DNA of 64,000 nucleotides from NCBI GenBank assembly GCA_964035545.1, contig OZ037771.1:5884628-5948627 (forward strand). Direction: 5' to 3'. This DNA is from Bugula neritina (lineage: Eukaryota; Bryozoa; Gymnolaemata; Cheilostomatida; Bugulidae). The notes under the pieces were generated by a model that was not told where the DNA came from, searched no databases, and was given only the letters and a program-made list of their open reading frames with translations. Position numbers and translations under genes: made by a program. This document shows positions 24,411-45,800 of the stretch, piece after piece (positions within the stretch are counted from its first letter, which is position 1; each line of letters starts with the position of its first letter).

Positions 24411-26986
24411 ATGGCCAACAGACTTTTTGCAAGCAGATTTGGTAAGTTTTAAATTTTTCAAAATATTCATATTCTAATACTTTTATATAATATGCAATCA
24501 AAAATTTGAGCATCTGCGTAAATAGACAAATGATGTATAGCTAAAATACGCTGCATTTAATTCTTTATAAAGAGTTTTGCAATATTATTGGCATGTGGTA
24601 ATATGATATGGTGCATATCATTTTCTATTCAAATTTTATTTATATTATTTATTGTTTATAATTTATTCAATGTTAGGCATTCTGCTTAAAGAAGTAATGC
24701 GCTTAGCATATTAAAAATTACTCTTTAAACTAAAATTTGCTAGCAAAGGGCGCTAAATAAACAAATATATAGATAAAAACAATGTGTCATTATATTTTTG
24801 TTAAGCATTTGCTTTAAAAAAAATCTTTGTTTTAAATTTAGAAAATGCAATGAACTAATTTAAGTATAGAGCCTAACTGGGTCATGAGGTTCCAATACTA
24901 AACTTGCTATATATTCTGAACATATTCCTACACTGTAAGCATCACAAAATATTTGAGTTTTAAATTAAAAATTATCTTTTCAAACAGAAAATAGTAAAAG
25001 CAGTAAACATCATTTTTTCTACATCAAGAATTTGAGGGGAAAACAACATAATTTTTGAAAATTATTATATCAAATATGAATGCATGAGCAATGCAGTTGC
25101 ATGTTGATATTGAACACTTTTATGTTTTACTTTGCATTTCTTTACTGTTGCTTGCTTCATTCTCCTTTTTAGTGAAAATTGATTTCACAATTTATCAACA
25201 GTTTTAAGCTGCTCAAGTACTTGAAGAAATTTAAGTTTACTTTGTTACATATATAATATGTGTGTGACTTTAATCAATATTTCATTATTATTAGTTTTAC
25301 AATATGAAACAAGTAAATGTTGTTTATCTGTGACACATAATTTTCCATTAAGTAGAAAGTTGTTATGATCATGCAATTCCTATACCTACTGAACAACATT
25401 TATTTGAAATTTATTGCTTATAGAATTTTTTCAACCACTTAAGACTATAAAATAATATTAAGTGATGATAAATTAAAATGGCATCATATGTAACTAATAA
25501 ATAATTACTATGCATTTCTATTACTTTTGCAGTGTTATTGGTAGAGCTTACAGCTCTGGCTGTATTTGGTTACCAAACTGTTCTCTACAAGAGTTATGTC
25601 ATGCCAGAATCTCTATCCAACATTTCCCAGCATGACTCTGCAGAGACAGCCATCTCTACCAGTTATTGTGGTTATGATTGTATGAGAAGAGGAGAATGCG
25701 ATGGAGTCGCATTTGATTGGCTAACCAAGAAGTGCTATTTTAAAACATGTGTCAACCCTAATCTGTATTCGGAAGGACTGAAGAATGATAATGGTTTTTA
25801 CATCAGAGCAAATATTGGAGAAAAATTTAGTAAATTGCTGGCTAGGAGTGAGTATATTTGTTTTGACACGCTCACACTCACACATTCACACACACTCACA
25901 CAACTATTACAATTACATGTTATAGGATAAAGTTAGGCAACTTAATTTTCAGAAATCGGGTTTTTCTGAAAAAAATTGATATTTTTGTTTTAAAAAAGTG
26001 CATAGCATTGTAACACAATATCAATAGCATTTTTACTATGCAGGAGCTAAATTATGCTATATATAAATCAATGTCAAATTTAAGAAATAAAATTGCTAAT
26101 CTTATCTTTCTAGATAAATTAGCAAAGATGTCGTCTCTTTATATTTACACTGGCGGATCATACACCTTTGACGCAGCATCAGCTGTAGATGGAATCTATA
26201 AATCAAAAAATGAACTGATTTCTCTTGCACACAGTGAGCAAGAGACTAGGCCATGGTGGAGAGTAGATTTGGGAAATGTACATTGTGTCTGGGCTGTGAA
26301 CATCCTGAACAGATATACAAGTAATTGTCAGCCTGTCTGTCTGTTATTTTAAGTAAAACTTGAATGTTGTGTTTTATTATGTTATGCATTGACCACCAAA
26401 GATTGAATGAAAGAGTGACATAAAGTGCTGAGTTTATATTCTAGTAGTAGCAAATTAGTTTTCCGTTATAGCAAAAACAGCTGCATGGACAAAGCCTGTG
26501 CCATACAAAATAAAGAAAAGCATAGAATAGCTAGGGGTTAGAGCGTCTAGCTTAATAACCATGAGGTCATGAGTTTCATCCCCACTAAAGGCCATGGTTT
26601 ATGTTAGCAAGAGCATCCAGTTATAATTGTTTCTGTGTCACATATAAACAAGTCCTCAGCCCACTAATTTAAAAAATCCTTTCCATCAGGGGTTCTCACA
26701 GGGATAGTGACTATAAACTTGCGCGAGTTTATATATGCATGTACTTTTAGAAGTGAAATATTATCAAAGATCAATTAACACAGAAGTAACAGTTGCTATG
26801 GTAGAGGAAGATATAGAGTTTACTGGATCTAACAGAGAAGTTCTGTGTAAATATGTTGATGGCTATCTCAACCAATACTACACTCTGATTACATGTGATC
26901 AACCAATCAGTGGCCGTTTTGTCCAGATTCTATTCAATGCATATACACTGTTAAACCTTCATGAGATTGAAGTTCGTGGTTATTAG
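24411..26986 (+). CDS. Secreted protein with PAN-like region and fucolectin (FTP) domain
   Basis: Four exons, 24411-24441, 25533-25847, 26114-26320 and 26751-26986, all joined in phase 1, give 262 residues. Residues 1-25 are a signal peptide (basic start, then VLLVELTALAVF). Residues about 45-95 contain a Cys-rich PAN/apple-like segment (CGYDC, GECDGVAFDW, KKCYFKTC). From residue 116 on the sequence resembles the eel-fucolectin/tachylectin-4/pentraxin (FTP) domain: ASAVDG at 138-142, RPWWRVDLG at 161-169, VNILNR soon after, and a C-terminal SGRFVQILF stretch ending in a short EIEVRGY strand. FTP domains bind fucosylated glycans with calcium in innate recognition, so a secreted lectin is the likely role. 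The canonical sugar-binding His/Arg residues are not obvious, so binding is unproven. A SINE ends 19 bases before the last acceptor. Confidence 0.85.
26530..26731 (+). repeat. tRNA-derived SINE, copy 1
   Basis: It starts with an A-box-like GGGGTTAGAGCGTC and a decayed B box (ATGAGTTTCATCCCC), then continues with the body shared by the other copies: GGCCATGG, AGAGCATCCAGT, CCATCAGGGGTTCTCACAGG and GATAGTGACTATAAACTTGC. It sits in intron 3 of the lectin-like gene, immediately before the acceptor at 26749-26750. Confidence 0.75.
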
Positions 26987-29049
26987 ACTTGCATAAGATT
27001 AAGTAAATCCTTATAGTTTATATGGTGATTGTAATTTCTTTCAAGTTCTTGAAAAAAATAATTCAGTCTTGCTGAGAATTGCAGACATTATTTGTAATTT
27101 ACGGCAATGTTTATGATCAGTAATCAAAGCTGTTGATTTAAAAGTTATTCCAAGGTTCTCTACTTGTTTTGCTTTGAATTTTTTATTTTTAAACCACCTA
27201 ATAAGGTAATGATTTCCTCAAATATTTTATAGAAAAGAATTTAAATTTCTAATTCTATAATTAACACTTATTTTAATTGTTTCAGGCTTTCAATTTTTAG
27301 CAAGTATAAATTTAATGTCAAATTACTGCAGATTTTGCCACTATCCAATGATTATGTTCATTGCACCTTTATCTTGTTGCAGTGAGTAGTTTGGATGAAT
27401 ATTGTAAGATATATAACAGCAAATCACCAGCTTATTTTATAGTCCACTTGTTAAATAGTTTCTCAGAAACTTTACTTGCTCATTGGTCCAATGTATTGTT
27501 TTGGTTTTGTAGCCATTATATTTAATGTGCTTTCCTGCAAAAAAAAAGTAAGCTGTACTTTTTCGGTCGGTATTTTTTATGTGTATACACATGTATATAA
27601 TACATCAATAGAAACACTTTGTCTACTTATATAATATGAATGATGGCGCTATAAATAAGTGGTGGCCAAGAGTATATTATATAATCAATATAGTTTTAGC
27701 GGAAGCTGCGTTCTGCTTAATTTTTGTTTATAACTTCTACTCAATCATTGAAGTAGTTTGTTGTAATTTCAGCTATAGACATTGTTTTTTTTCAATACCA
27801 TATTATTATTGAGTCAAAAAATGTTTATCTCATTCATTTGACAACTTATGAGATGGGAGTTTTCTTATGTGTCTGGAGAATATATATTGTAACATGTCAA
27901 TTGTATTTATAGTGATTATCAATACGAATAAAAAATGTTGGTGTTGTTTTATCAACATATGTTTTGTTAACAAAACACAAAGCAAGTAAAGGCATGCACA
28001 CACTATATAAACAGGGATACTTGTTTGTAAGGCACTTTCGGGTAATGACTTGTGACGTAGTAGTGAACACTGTATAGACATAAACGTGACATATAGCTTC
28101 TAACCTTAATTTGAAAATAAGAACCTGCAGGGTAACTCAACCACAGCTCAACAGTAAAAAATGTTTCAACAACAAAAAACTATAGCATTTCGTTAGCACA
28201 AATAGTTAAATTATAACCTGTAATAAAATTGATACAACCATAAGATGACTGCCATGCAAAACCTAAAAAAACAAAACGTAATAGACACGGAAATTCTTGA
28301 GCTAAATTAAATTAGATTCTAAGCAAAGTAAGTCTTGAAGGAGGTGGTGAGAAGAGCCCCCGCAATGTTTGTATATGCAGAGTGGCTTATAAGCTTGGTA
28401 AGCTGCTAGCCTTTGCATTTCTTCATTGTTGCAGTTTTCATAGTAGATCATGTGACTACATGGCCATGTGACCACACATGTGGCATATATGAATAGCCCA
28501 AGTCCTTTTAATTTCTACATTAAACCACAAAAGCTGTTTAAAGGAGATAAGGAGTTGAATTTCATGATAAAACCAGTTTAAAGGATTTGTCAGTATGTAG
28601 AAGAATTTCGTTGATGTTTCTTTCCATGAATTTTAAACTCAACACAAACAAGTTGTAACTTTTACCAAACTGAGTGTCCTTCAGTTTTTAAATTTAAATA
28701 CTAATAAGTTGCATCCTATTAAACACTACAAGAACTATAACTAAAACTACACAACTGCTCAGCAGACACAAACTATGTCTAGAAAAGGTTGCTTTGGCAA
28801 AACTTGTCAACAGAATCTGCATTTTGGTTAGCTTTCAGTATGCAAGAAAACCAAAAATGATTAATATAAATATTTAAAATACAATATCACGAAATGCCAA
28901 TACTATTGGCACAGTAGTGTGCTGTAACATCAACTTCTTATTGTTGCAGTGGTTGATTGTTGGGAGCCCAGCATACATTAGCAAGAGATATTTATATAAT
29001 GTATTTTAATGTTTGCAAGGTTTTTGAGAGGTTTGTTACACTAAGCAGC
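26987..29049. other. Intergenic, no gene seen
   Basis: Contains the 3' UTR of the lectin-like gene and the 5' flank of the membrane-protein gene. No AATAAA lies close behind the stop; the first clear one is near 27927. An ATG-led open frame extends the next gene upstream to 28957, so its 5' end is uncertain. Confidence 0.5.
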
Positions 29050-38721
<9,672 letters not shown>

Positions 38722-39800
38722 TGAAAACTTCTATTATAGTTAAGGGGGTAAAGAAGACCCCCACCCACCATGCTACGATTACTAAAGCTATCATGCTATA
38801 ATCAGGCTTTCTATGCTTATGTAAACATGGGTTGTCTTGCTATAAACTATCACAAGACCAGTAGATTATGTATGGTGATCATAGTAGTTGTAACTGGAAT
38901 ACTGTGTTAGTTTGCAATGGTCTCTGGGTAATTAATAATTTGACCTCATTGCAAGGCCACTGCTGGAGATTTAGGTTCACCATAATACTGATGTCAAATG
39001 TTAAACTTTCCACCACACTCTCTGGTATTTAATACAAATATAATATCATGTTTATAATATTATATTTATTACTGTTTTGCAGAATTAAAATTCTGATTTA
39101 ATAATACTAGATTTTTTAACCCATTGAGCTCTTGAATATAATATGGGAACAATATTGCATGCTTGGAAATTTGGACCTTCATTTAAATATTAAACCATAA
39201 AAGTTAATTTAAATTCTTTTTTAATAAATTTACAATGACAACCCAGACATTAGAGCTTCACTCCAATTTCCAAGACCTAATTGAAGTTAAAAGAGATTTT
39301 AGTATTGATCGGTTATACTTTTTACGTGCAGCATAGTTATACCTACTCACGAGTTTTATAAAGATTGCAGTGATCAATCCCAAAGCATCACTATATAGTT
39401 TTTTCAACAAGTTATAAATGAATGAACTAACTTTAGGCTGTCCAACTTATCATATTAATTAACCTACCAAGATTTTCTCCTAACAGTGTGCTAACTTCAG
39501 AGCCTACCTTGATGTTCCATCATTGAGCATTATTAATTTGCAGGCTTATGACGGAGTTGTCGTTTATCTGCGGTTTTGGAGAAGACAACTACGCATTTTC
39601 TTTCCTACAAAAATGATTTTCTCATTGGTTGTCCCAAGCGCGGTGTATTCTATTACTAAAAAATCTTGTTGAATGGAGTGTGCACGTACTGGTAGTGATC
39701 ATGCTGATGGTTGACTATCATCTAAATTAACCCCAGTCAATTAGTTTGCTTTGCAAGTTAAAGTTGAAGTGTTTTGCAACTCATTTCTAAAATCAATTTC
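38722..39800. other. Intergenic region between membrane-protein gene and CDC16
   Basis: About 1.1 kb without a supported exon. It should contain the 3' end of the membrane-protein gene (an ATTAAA is at 39084-39089) and the CDC16 promoter near its right end. No TATA box or start site could be fixed. Confidence 0.55.
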
Positions 39801-42800
39801 ATGGAGACTCAAAGCTCCTCTAATAATATTGATGTTTTGAGAAGCGTCATAAACAGAAATCTCAAACTGGTAAGTTCAAGTAGTTTAACTCCAAGTTGAA
39901 GTTGTGCTATTGCTTATCAAATTCAATATGAATATGAGTATCACCATTAATTATCACTTAAACTTGAAGTTAATATCATTATAGGTAATGGTATCAGTAT
40001 CACTATCAGTATGAATGTAACTCAGTTGTACTGTAGTATAACTATAAAACAGAAGTATTACCAACACTAACACTTACAGTAACTCTAACAGTAACTGAGT
40101 ATCATTTAACTTTTAAGACCTAAGGCCAGGGGTATCATTTTGATTTATGATTTGGTTTTATCCGTACAAGTATAACTATTAGTATCAGTATGAGTATCAC
40201 CAACACTATGAATACGGTACTGGTGGTGACTCACTAGGACTATGAGTATGATAATCATAAATGATAATGATAAGGATTATGATGATCATGGTGATGGTAT
40301 AACCCACACTATCAAGTGACTCACTAGCTATATCAGTTATCACTATGACTATGACTAGTATTATGCTCATTGGACTAACTTCTAAAGTACATTCCAGACA
40401 CACCTACAACTCTCAGTGTGACATATGCAGTGAAATATTTATAAAATTGTTGTTATTTGTTACTGTTTTTCATTTCAGCGTAATTATGAGAGTGCGCTGT
40501 ATTGGGCTGATAAAGTGATGACATTATCTGCAGGTTAGTCTTCTCCAGATGCAGCACGTAGAGCTGCCATGTATATCTATAAATAGTCAAACCTTTCACA
40601 GCAGAACTATTTTATTGCTTTAGTTTGTATGTTATATTTATTCAACCCTTGCCCATACTTGCTCAGGTGTTTTCTCCACTAAAAATAATGTGATTAATAC
40701 TTATTTATATTAAAAAATTAGAATTTGAGGCATTTTGTAAAAAATAATTATTAATATTTTGTCCTTGGCATCTTATCTCAAATAATTATTGGCTTAATGA
40801 AATATTATAATATAAAATGCTAAGAATAAGATTATTGTAAATGTTGCTTGAATTATGCATTATAAACCTGTTTATTAACGAATTTATTAAAATTTCGTGT
40901 CCTAATGAAAAATTTATGGCAAATTGTTATTTTATCCTAATTTATAATGCATTGTATAATGGCAGTGTGTAATTTGATGTATTATTTCAATTTATAATGT
41001 AATGTATCCTACAATATATAATGTATAATATAATGTAGAATGTAGTTTATAATTTAATTTATAATGTAATCTATACTGTAATGTATAATGAATAAATGTA
41101 TATATTACAATGTATAATATAATGTAAAATATAATGTTTACTTCAATGTATAACACAATGTATATTGTAATGTATGAAATATGATGAACGACCAGTTTGA
41201 ATTCAAAAGAAAGTTGCCACCTGTGATTGTAAACCATCAACCACATACGTAAATGATTAACTTGTAGATAATGTGGAAGATGTGTTAGTATGTGCCAACT
41301 GTCTCTACCACACTGGCCAATATCACCGGGCTGTGGCTGTTGTCAAGAACAGAATAGATTTAAAAGTTAGTATAAAAAGGATGTTAAAAATTATGCGGAA
41401 TTTTACAGTCTTGGCTTTTTATTTAGTCTACTTTCACTGCGGAAACTGGTAGCTACACCATATTACACACTGTATTAATATGGTACCCTTACCTTACAGT
41501 TGTACATAGTGCACTTATTTTCACTCTCCATCGCTCAAAACTATTCTTTCTCAAGTTTGATTCTGTCCTGAATTCTCTCATGTTATTTGCAGACAAATGC
41601 GGAAGGAGTGCTTCTCATAGCCAACTGTTATGTAAGTTTAGCTCATTTCTACTCATTATTTCAACATGTTCATCATTGCTTTAGCCAAGCAGCTGCATAC
41701 GTCACAGCTCTGAGGCGTTGTACATAAACAGGGGGAACAATCCTAACAGAGTATTTTGAGCAGAGCTCAACACTGCAGAGTTGAGATTAGTTTATTGTGT
41801 TTAAAATATGGTGCAGTGTTGCTGTTGTTGTCTAGTAGTGGGAATGTTTGTTCCTATTATCTGTACAGAGTCTTGTACACACAGCACATACCCTTGTGTA
41901 ATACCAGTATACCCCCCCTCCCCCGCATAGTCTGGGAGTGCCTGCAGGGTTTTATAAAATGTGAGAGAAATAATTTACATAGAATCAGATGTTTTGCTCT
42001 TATCCACAAAATAATCTTCTGATTACTTTCTAGTAGCAAAAATTCTAATCTTTAGCAATATTTCATAGATCAGACAACTCCTTAAAAACTATTAAGTTTA
42101 GTTTGACAAGGTGATTCAATGCAACTAACCTGCTAAAACTCCAGTCTAAATATCTAAACCCTTTGTTGCCTGTGTATTAGTTCACTCTTACATAGTTTAG
42201 GTGCTAAAATGCTAGATATATTCAAAAAATTTACCATCTGTTTCTCATGCATCAAATGTTGATAATAATTTTACGTAATAATATGAACAGACATGGTCTT
42301 CTATGCCATGTACTTCAGAGTTGAATTATTTCCAATGGCACATTCTGGAAGCACAAAGCAGGTCATTAAAATGAAAGGCGCAATTTTTCTCTCAGCAAAA
42401 AAATTGGATTTGAGATTAATATTAACCAAGTTATAACTTTACCTACTCTACAGCTTATATTTATACTCATGATAAGGAGTCATCAAATGTTTGTTTCAAG
42501 TGTGTAATTTATATCATATTAAATATGTTCTCATATATTTGTACAAGTTTAGTGGTACAAACCTCTCTCTACACTGTGTGTGGCCACCTATGCTACTTTG
42601 TATAAATTGTCAAGGTTTATAAACTGGATAGAAGTAGGTGCTGTAGGAAAATTGTAGGACAAAATTAATTTCAATCCAAGCCAGCATCAACAACCACAAG
42701 GCTGAGCATTATGTTTAAAAATTCCAACTTATAATAATATGTTATAGCAAATTCTAATTTTCAGTTAAGGTCAGCATCACTCAGTCATGTGACTCTGCTT

Positions 42801-45800
42801 TATCATAGCTTCAGCAATAAGAATTTGCTGCTAAACCAGCTTTACTAGTATAATTAATACTCCTGTTGTTATAATTATAAGCTAGCGATTATTGATTATT
42901 AGTCATTGGTTAATTAATAGTTATTGGTGATTATTGATTACTTGCCAGGTACATTTTAAAAATTAGTACATCTAGCAAAGTATTTATAGTGTTGGGTTTT
43001 ATGCTTATTTAGGAGTTGTACTCTCTGTAATTCGTGAGTTTTTTTTATAGCAAATTAACATTGTATCTGAAGGCATCTTGAAGATTTCAATTCAGAAAGT
43101 GTCACTTAGTGTGATTTAACAACTGAAATGTTAACCACTAATGCTGACTGCATTTGAATTTCTTTACATCAGCATGACTACTCCCTTTACACCAGGAGGG
43201 ATAAATTCAATGTCAGAGATAAGATAACTGCTTATAAATACTTATTTATTATCATTTCATAAATAGTTAACTCTGGAATGTCACTTTTACCTAGCAATTT
43301 TCTTCTCAAATTATATACAATAATATATTATTGAGCAAATGTTTTTTCATCAATAAAATAATATAATATATAATTAAATTTCTCAAAATATAGAAGTGGC
43401 AGGTAATAGAATTGGTAATTATTAAATTGTTTCTTCAGCTGTTTTGTTCTTTCAGAGTTGCTCAGAGATATAGGTTTAGTATAGGCGGATATAGTATAAC
43501 ATCTAGGGCTAATACTTGACCAACGTTTTATAGTTTCAATAGAGATTCAGCCAATTCCACTCGGACTAAGTTTTTCATTGACTAGCATTTTATACTTTTT
43601 TAAATATTGACTAACAAAACATTTAGAAAAAATGCACACAAATAATTAGAATAGACATCTTGTAAAAATTGAATAGCTTCTTCTTGTGGGCTAAGCTATG
43701 GCAGCCTCTCTTCTAGTTTGCTTTCTGCAGTCGGTTCAGGTAAATAAATTGACTTGGTTTCTCCTTGTAGCTTTTCACCTCCATTTGAATAAAACTTACC
43801 ATTTTCTGGGTCTATATTGTTTTGATTAGTATTCAAATCCTTCTTCTAAAATGCATGTGAATATTATTATCACAACAAGCTTATCGCAACCTTTCAAATG
43901 ATTTCAAATTTTATACTTTAACTTGAATTAACATCTTTTTCATGGCTTTTAATGGTAAAACATCGCAACTATGGTTATTGTTACTAGTTCATTAGTAAAT
44001 AGGATGAAGGTTTTAAATTGCCAAATTGCAGGAAATTCTATTGTATTGATGATGTAACCTTGTGATAGGTTCTGATCGGCTTGTTGATAGTTTCCTTCTT
44101 ATCAATATTTGACTGATGACTGATTAATATCAGTCATTAGTCAAATATCAGACACTAGATATACTGTTTGATAAATTACAAAAAAGCAAAGCCAATGTTG
44201 ATGGAAGTGGAAGCAATTTAAAAAAGTTGACTGTAAGCTGGGTAACTAATAACCAGGTTAATATTACCTAGAGTCCCTATTATGGTTGTTGGTACTAAAT
44301 TAATTGTATTGTTGAGCTGTAGAATTTTGTACTTCCTTATGACGGCTATTAGTGTTAGATTAGTATAAATTGACCACTTTCTGTTAAGAATTAAGAACCG
44401 ATGAGTGATTCTTCTCCTTATCCATCGATGTGCGAAAAGAGGCATCTATACGTACCTTTTTACTTTCTAAATATTTAGCATGTGTGTAGACTAGTCCACC
44501 AGAGAGATTTATGGTGACTCCAGCTATTAGGGCTGGGTTGAACTGCACTCCTCCAAACGTGAACATTCCTATAGTAGTTTGCACCACCGACTTCAAAGTC
44601 CCCACTACACTTGTCGTTAGAGCAGAATTGTTGCTACAAATATTCATAAAATAATTAACTTGTGTACATGAAATTATGAATTGTAAAGGTCTGATACATT
44701 TCATTGAAAACAATGGTTTTGGCCGTCACTTTTTGGTGTCCGAAAACTTCAAGACTTGCTGTAAAATAATTTGTTCCTCATCATTGTCTAATACGTAAAT
44801 TTTTTTCAGCAAAAGACAGTCTCTGTTAAAACTATTTAAATGTATTTTTCAGAATTCATTTATCACTGTATTGTCTCGTGCTAACAGCAACAGTCTACTC
44901 ACTGATAGGTCTTATGAATAGTGAGTTGTTGGCCGCTACACTATGAATTGTTGCTCACATAGTTATATTAATGTAATAAACAACCCATACCTTTATATCA
45001 CTTGTTAATAGCGTTATGGTACCTAGCTTAAAGTGGATGAGGTTTCTACTCAGCCTTAAATTTTATTGCTTAGTGATAAAAATCATAAAAAAATCTCAAG
45101 TTTTAAAAAGATAAACCAAAGCAATCCATTTTTGAAAACAGCTGAAATCCATTGATCATAGCAACTGGAGGAGAGTAAATCCAACTTACAACTTTAATAG
45201 TGATCCTTTAGACTTTAGAACTAATGGGATTACAAGATTTAATACTTTTTAGATCCACTAATCCCTACTAGTTTAGCTCATTACAGCCTCTGTAGTGCGT
45301 GTAGTTCCTAGCACCCGCATTTCAAAAATTTTAACCAGCGTTGGACTAGCACTTTTTTACAATTATAGTCGGTAGGTTTAAGTCTTTTTTGTGTATTTAG
45401 ACAGTTACAAGACTAGTGTAACTAATTCAAATCTAGGTTTAGAAATCAAAGTGCATGTTTACCTGTTACAAAGAAATAGCGTAAAGTTGAGAAAGGAGCC
45501 CATGAGGAATAGCGAAGAAGATGCAATAAGAAATGAGATCTCTGAATATCTGTTATATTGGAGGACATTTCTGTATTCTCCACTTAGTCCAGCTATGAGG
45601 AACAATACTGGAAAGCTCAATATACTACAAATCATATAGATTGTATCATTTTAAACAAAAATAACCAAATATCTAAATAATATGACCCTTTTATTTAAAA
45701 AAAATGATTGTATCTTAGTCTTTCAAATTTTAACTTTACTTGTTTCTGCAAGCCAGCTGATTAAAAATGCATTGTTTATATTTAGAGCTTGGAGTGCAAT

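Noticed and set aside
28416-28436. TTTGCATTTCTTCATTGTT resembling paired Oct and Sox sites
   Set aside because: A single match of low information in AT-rich DNA, far from SoxB1; no support without conservation.
44105-44148. 20-bp inverted repeat with a 4-base loop in an SLC35D intron
   Set aside because: One mismatch, but isolated and short; no flanking duplication or known structural RNA.
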